Below, piece after piece: positions 13,558 through 14,006 of a stretch of 14,006 nt of DNA (its first letter is position 1; the number at the start of each line of letters is the position of its first letter). A program made the translations under genes and the position numbers. The stretch lies in assembly GCA_020025455.1 (NCBI GenBank), contig JAHHSC010000032.1:1-14006 (forward strand), given 5' to 3'. Below the pieces are notes generated by a model that made no database searches, was not told the DNA's origin, and saw nothing but the letters and a program-made list of their open reading frames with translations. This DNA comes from Lawsonibacter sp. GTDB taxonomy: Bacteria > Bacillota > Clostridia > Oscillospirales > Oscillospiraceae.

Positions 13558-14006
13558 ATGAAGCGTATCGACAAGGAAAACTATTATTTGGACATCGCGG
13601 AGACCGTGCTGGAGCGGTCCACCTGTATGCGCCGGTGCTACGGTGCCATTATTGTTCAGAACGACGAGATCGTATCCACCGGCTATAACGGCGCGCCCCG
13701 TGGCCGCAAAAACTGCATTGACCTGGGCTACTGCACCCGGGAGGCCATGAAGGTACCCAGCGGACAGCGGTATGAGCTGTGCCGCTCGGTCCACGCCGAA
13801 CAAAACGCAATTATCTCCGCCGCGCGGCGGGATACCCTGGGTGCCACCCTCTATCTGGTGGGCCGGGACTACGCCACCGGCGAACTGCTGCACGATGCCA
13901 CCTCCTGCTCCATGTGCCGCCGGCTCATCATCAATGCGGGGATCGACCGGGTGGTGATCCGCAACACCGAGACGGACTACTCCGTGGTCCATGTGGAGGA
14001 TTGGAT
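13558..14006 (+). CDS. dCMP deaminase family protein (ComEB-like), 3' end cut off
   Basis: 149 codons are visible, close to the ~150-160 aa usual for the family, so only the last few residues are missing. Deoxycytidylate deaminases convert dCMP to dUMP, feeding thymidylate synthesis. The zinc site is complete: HAEQNAI (H79, catalytic E81) and SCSMC (C117, C120), followed by RRLIINAGIDRVVI. The N-terminal half has VQNDEIVSTGYNGAPRG, typical for dCMP deaminases, and C53, C59, C75 lie in the insertion (CIDLGYCTRE...LCRSVHAE) that in some members binds a second zinc. The usual PCxxC is SCSMC here, a variant I have seen in clostridial members. The start has a modest GCGAGG site 7 bases upstream. 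It is divergent from the zinc-ribbon gene. Another deaminase substrate cannot be excluded. Confidence 0.92.
   Translation, partial: MKRIDKENYYLDIAETVLERSTCMRRCYGAIIVQNDEIVSTGYNGAPRGRKNCIDLGYCTREAMKVPSGQRYELCRSVHAEQNAIISAARRDTLGATLYLVGRDYATGELLHDATSCSMCRRLIINAGIDRVVIRNTETDYSVVHVEDW

Noticed and set aside
1..14006. A novel defence, mobile or multi-gene accessory system
   Set aside because: All sizeable genes are recognisable core metabolism, cell-wall, transport or tRNA/nucleotide genes except one small zinc-ribbon protein. No transposase, integrase, toxin-antitoxin, nuclease cassette, CRISPR repeats or phage genes were seen.

Overview
The window looks like a chromosomal segment of a GC-rich, low-redundancy Firmicute, most plausibly a clostridial gut anaerobe of the Oscillospiraceae/Ruminococcaceae type. 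The basis is the glgB-glgC-glgD-glgA gene order with a separate GlgD subunit (a Bacillota arrangement), strong AAGGAGGTGA-like ribosome binding sites, consensus SigA promoters, a FeoA-FeoB fusion, and GC-rich genes separated by AT-rich intergenic DNA. The assignment to family is inference; no rRNA or other marker is present.

Region 1 (1-5486, minus strand) is a glycogen biosynthesis operon. A near-perfect promoter (TTGACG, 17 bp, TATAAT) reads into glgB (branching enzyme, with an extra ~105-residue basic tail), glgC (ADP-glucose pyrophosphorylase), glgD (its catalytically degenerate partner, overlapping glgC by 4 bp) and glgA (glycogen synthase, cut by the window edge). GlgC/GlgD make ADP-glucose, GlgA polymerises it and GlgB introduces branches. 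Region 2 (5547-6846, minus) is a secreted D,D-carboxypeptidase (PBP5/DacF type) with its own candidate promoter, a 14-bp perfect palindrome just upstream of its ribosome binding site, and a hairpin after its stop.

Region 3 (6923-9473, plus) is a single-gene ferrous iron uptake unit: a FeoA domain joined to FeoB by a histidine-rich linker, behind a strong promoter that overlaps an AT-rich inverted repeat. It converges on mnmE across a 38-bp perfect palindrome that should terminate transcription from both sides. Region 4 (9478-11212, minus) is mnmE (tRNA U34 modification GTPase), standing alone rather than beside mnmG, with a 361-bp upstream region holding three clustered DnaA boxes. Region 5 (11213-12707, minus) is a FAD-dependent dehydrogenase of the uncharacterised COG2509 type with a cysteine motif. 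Region 6 (12853-14006) holds a small two-helix membrane protein with a zinc ribbon (minus) and, divergently, a dCMP deaminase-family gene (plus, cut by the window edge), each with a good promoter.

Most of the window is ordinary core or housekeeping metabolism. I see no rRNA, tRNA, CRISPR array, insertion sequence or phage gene, and no convincing undescribed multi-gene system. The points most worth following up are the DnaA-box cluster, the basic tail on GlgB, the FeoA-FeoB linker with a possible internal start, and the small regulatory palindromes.
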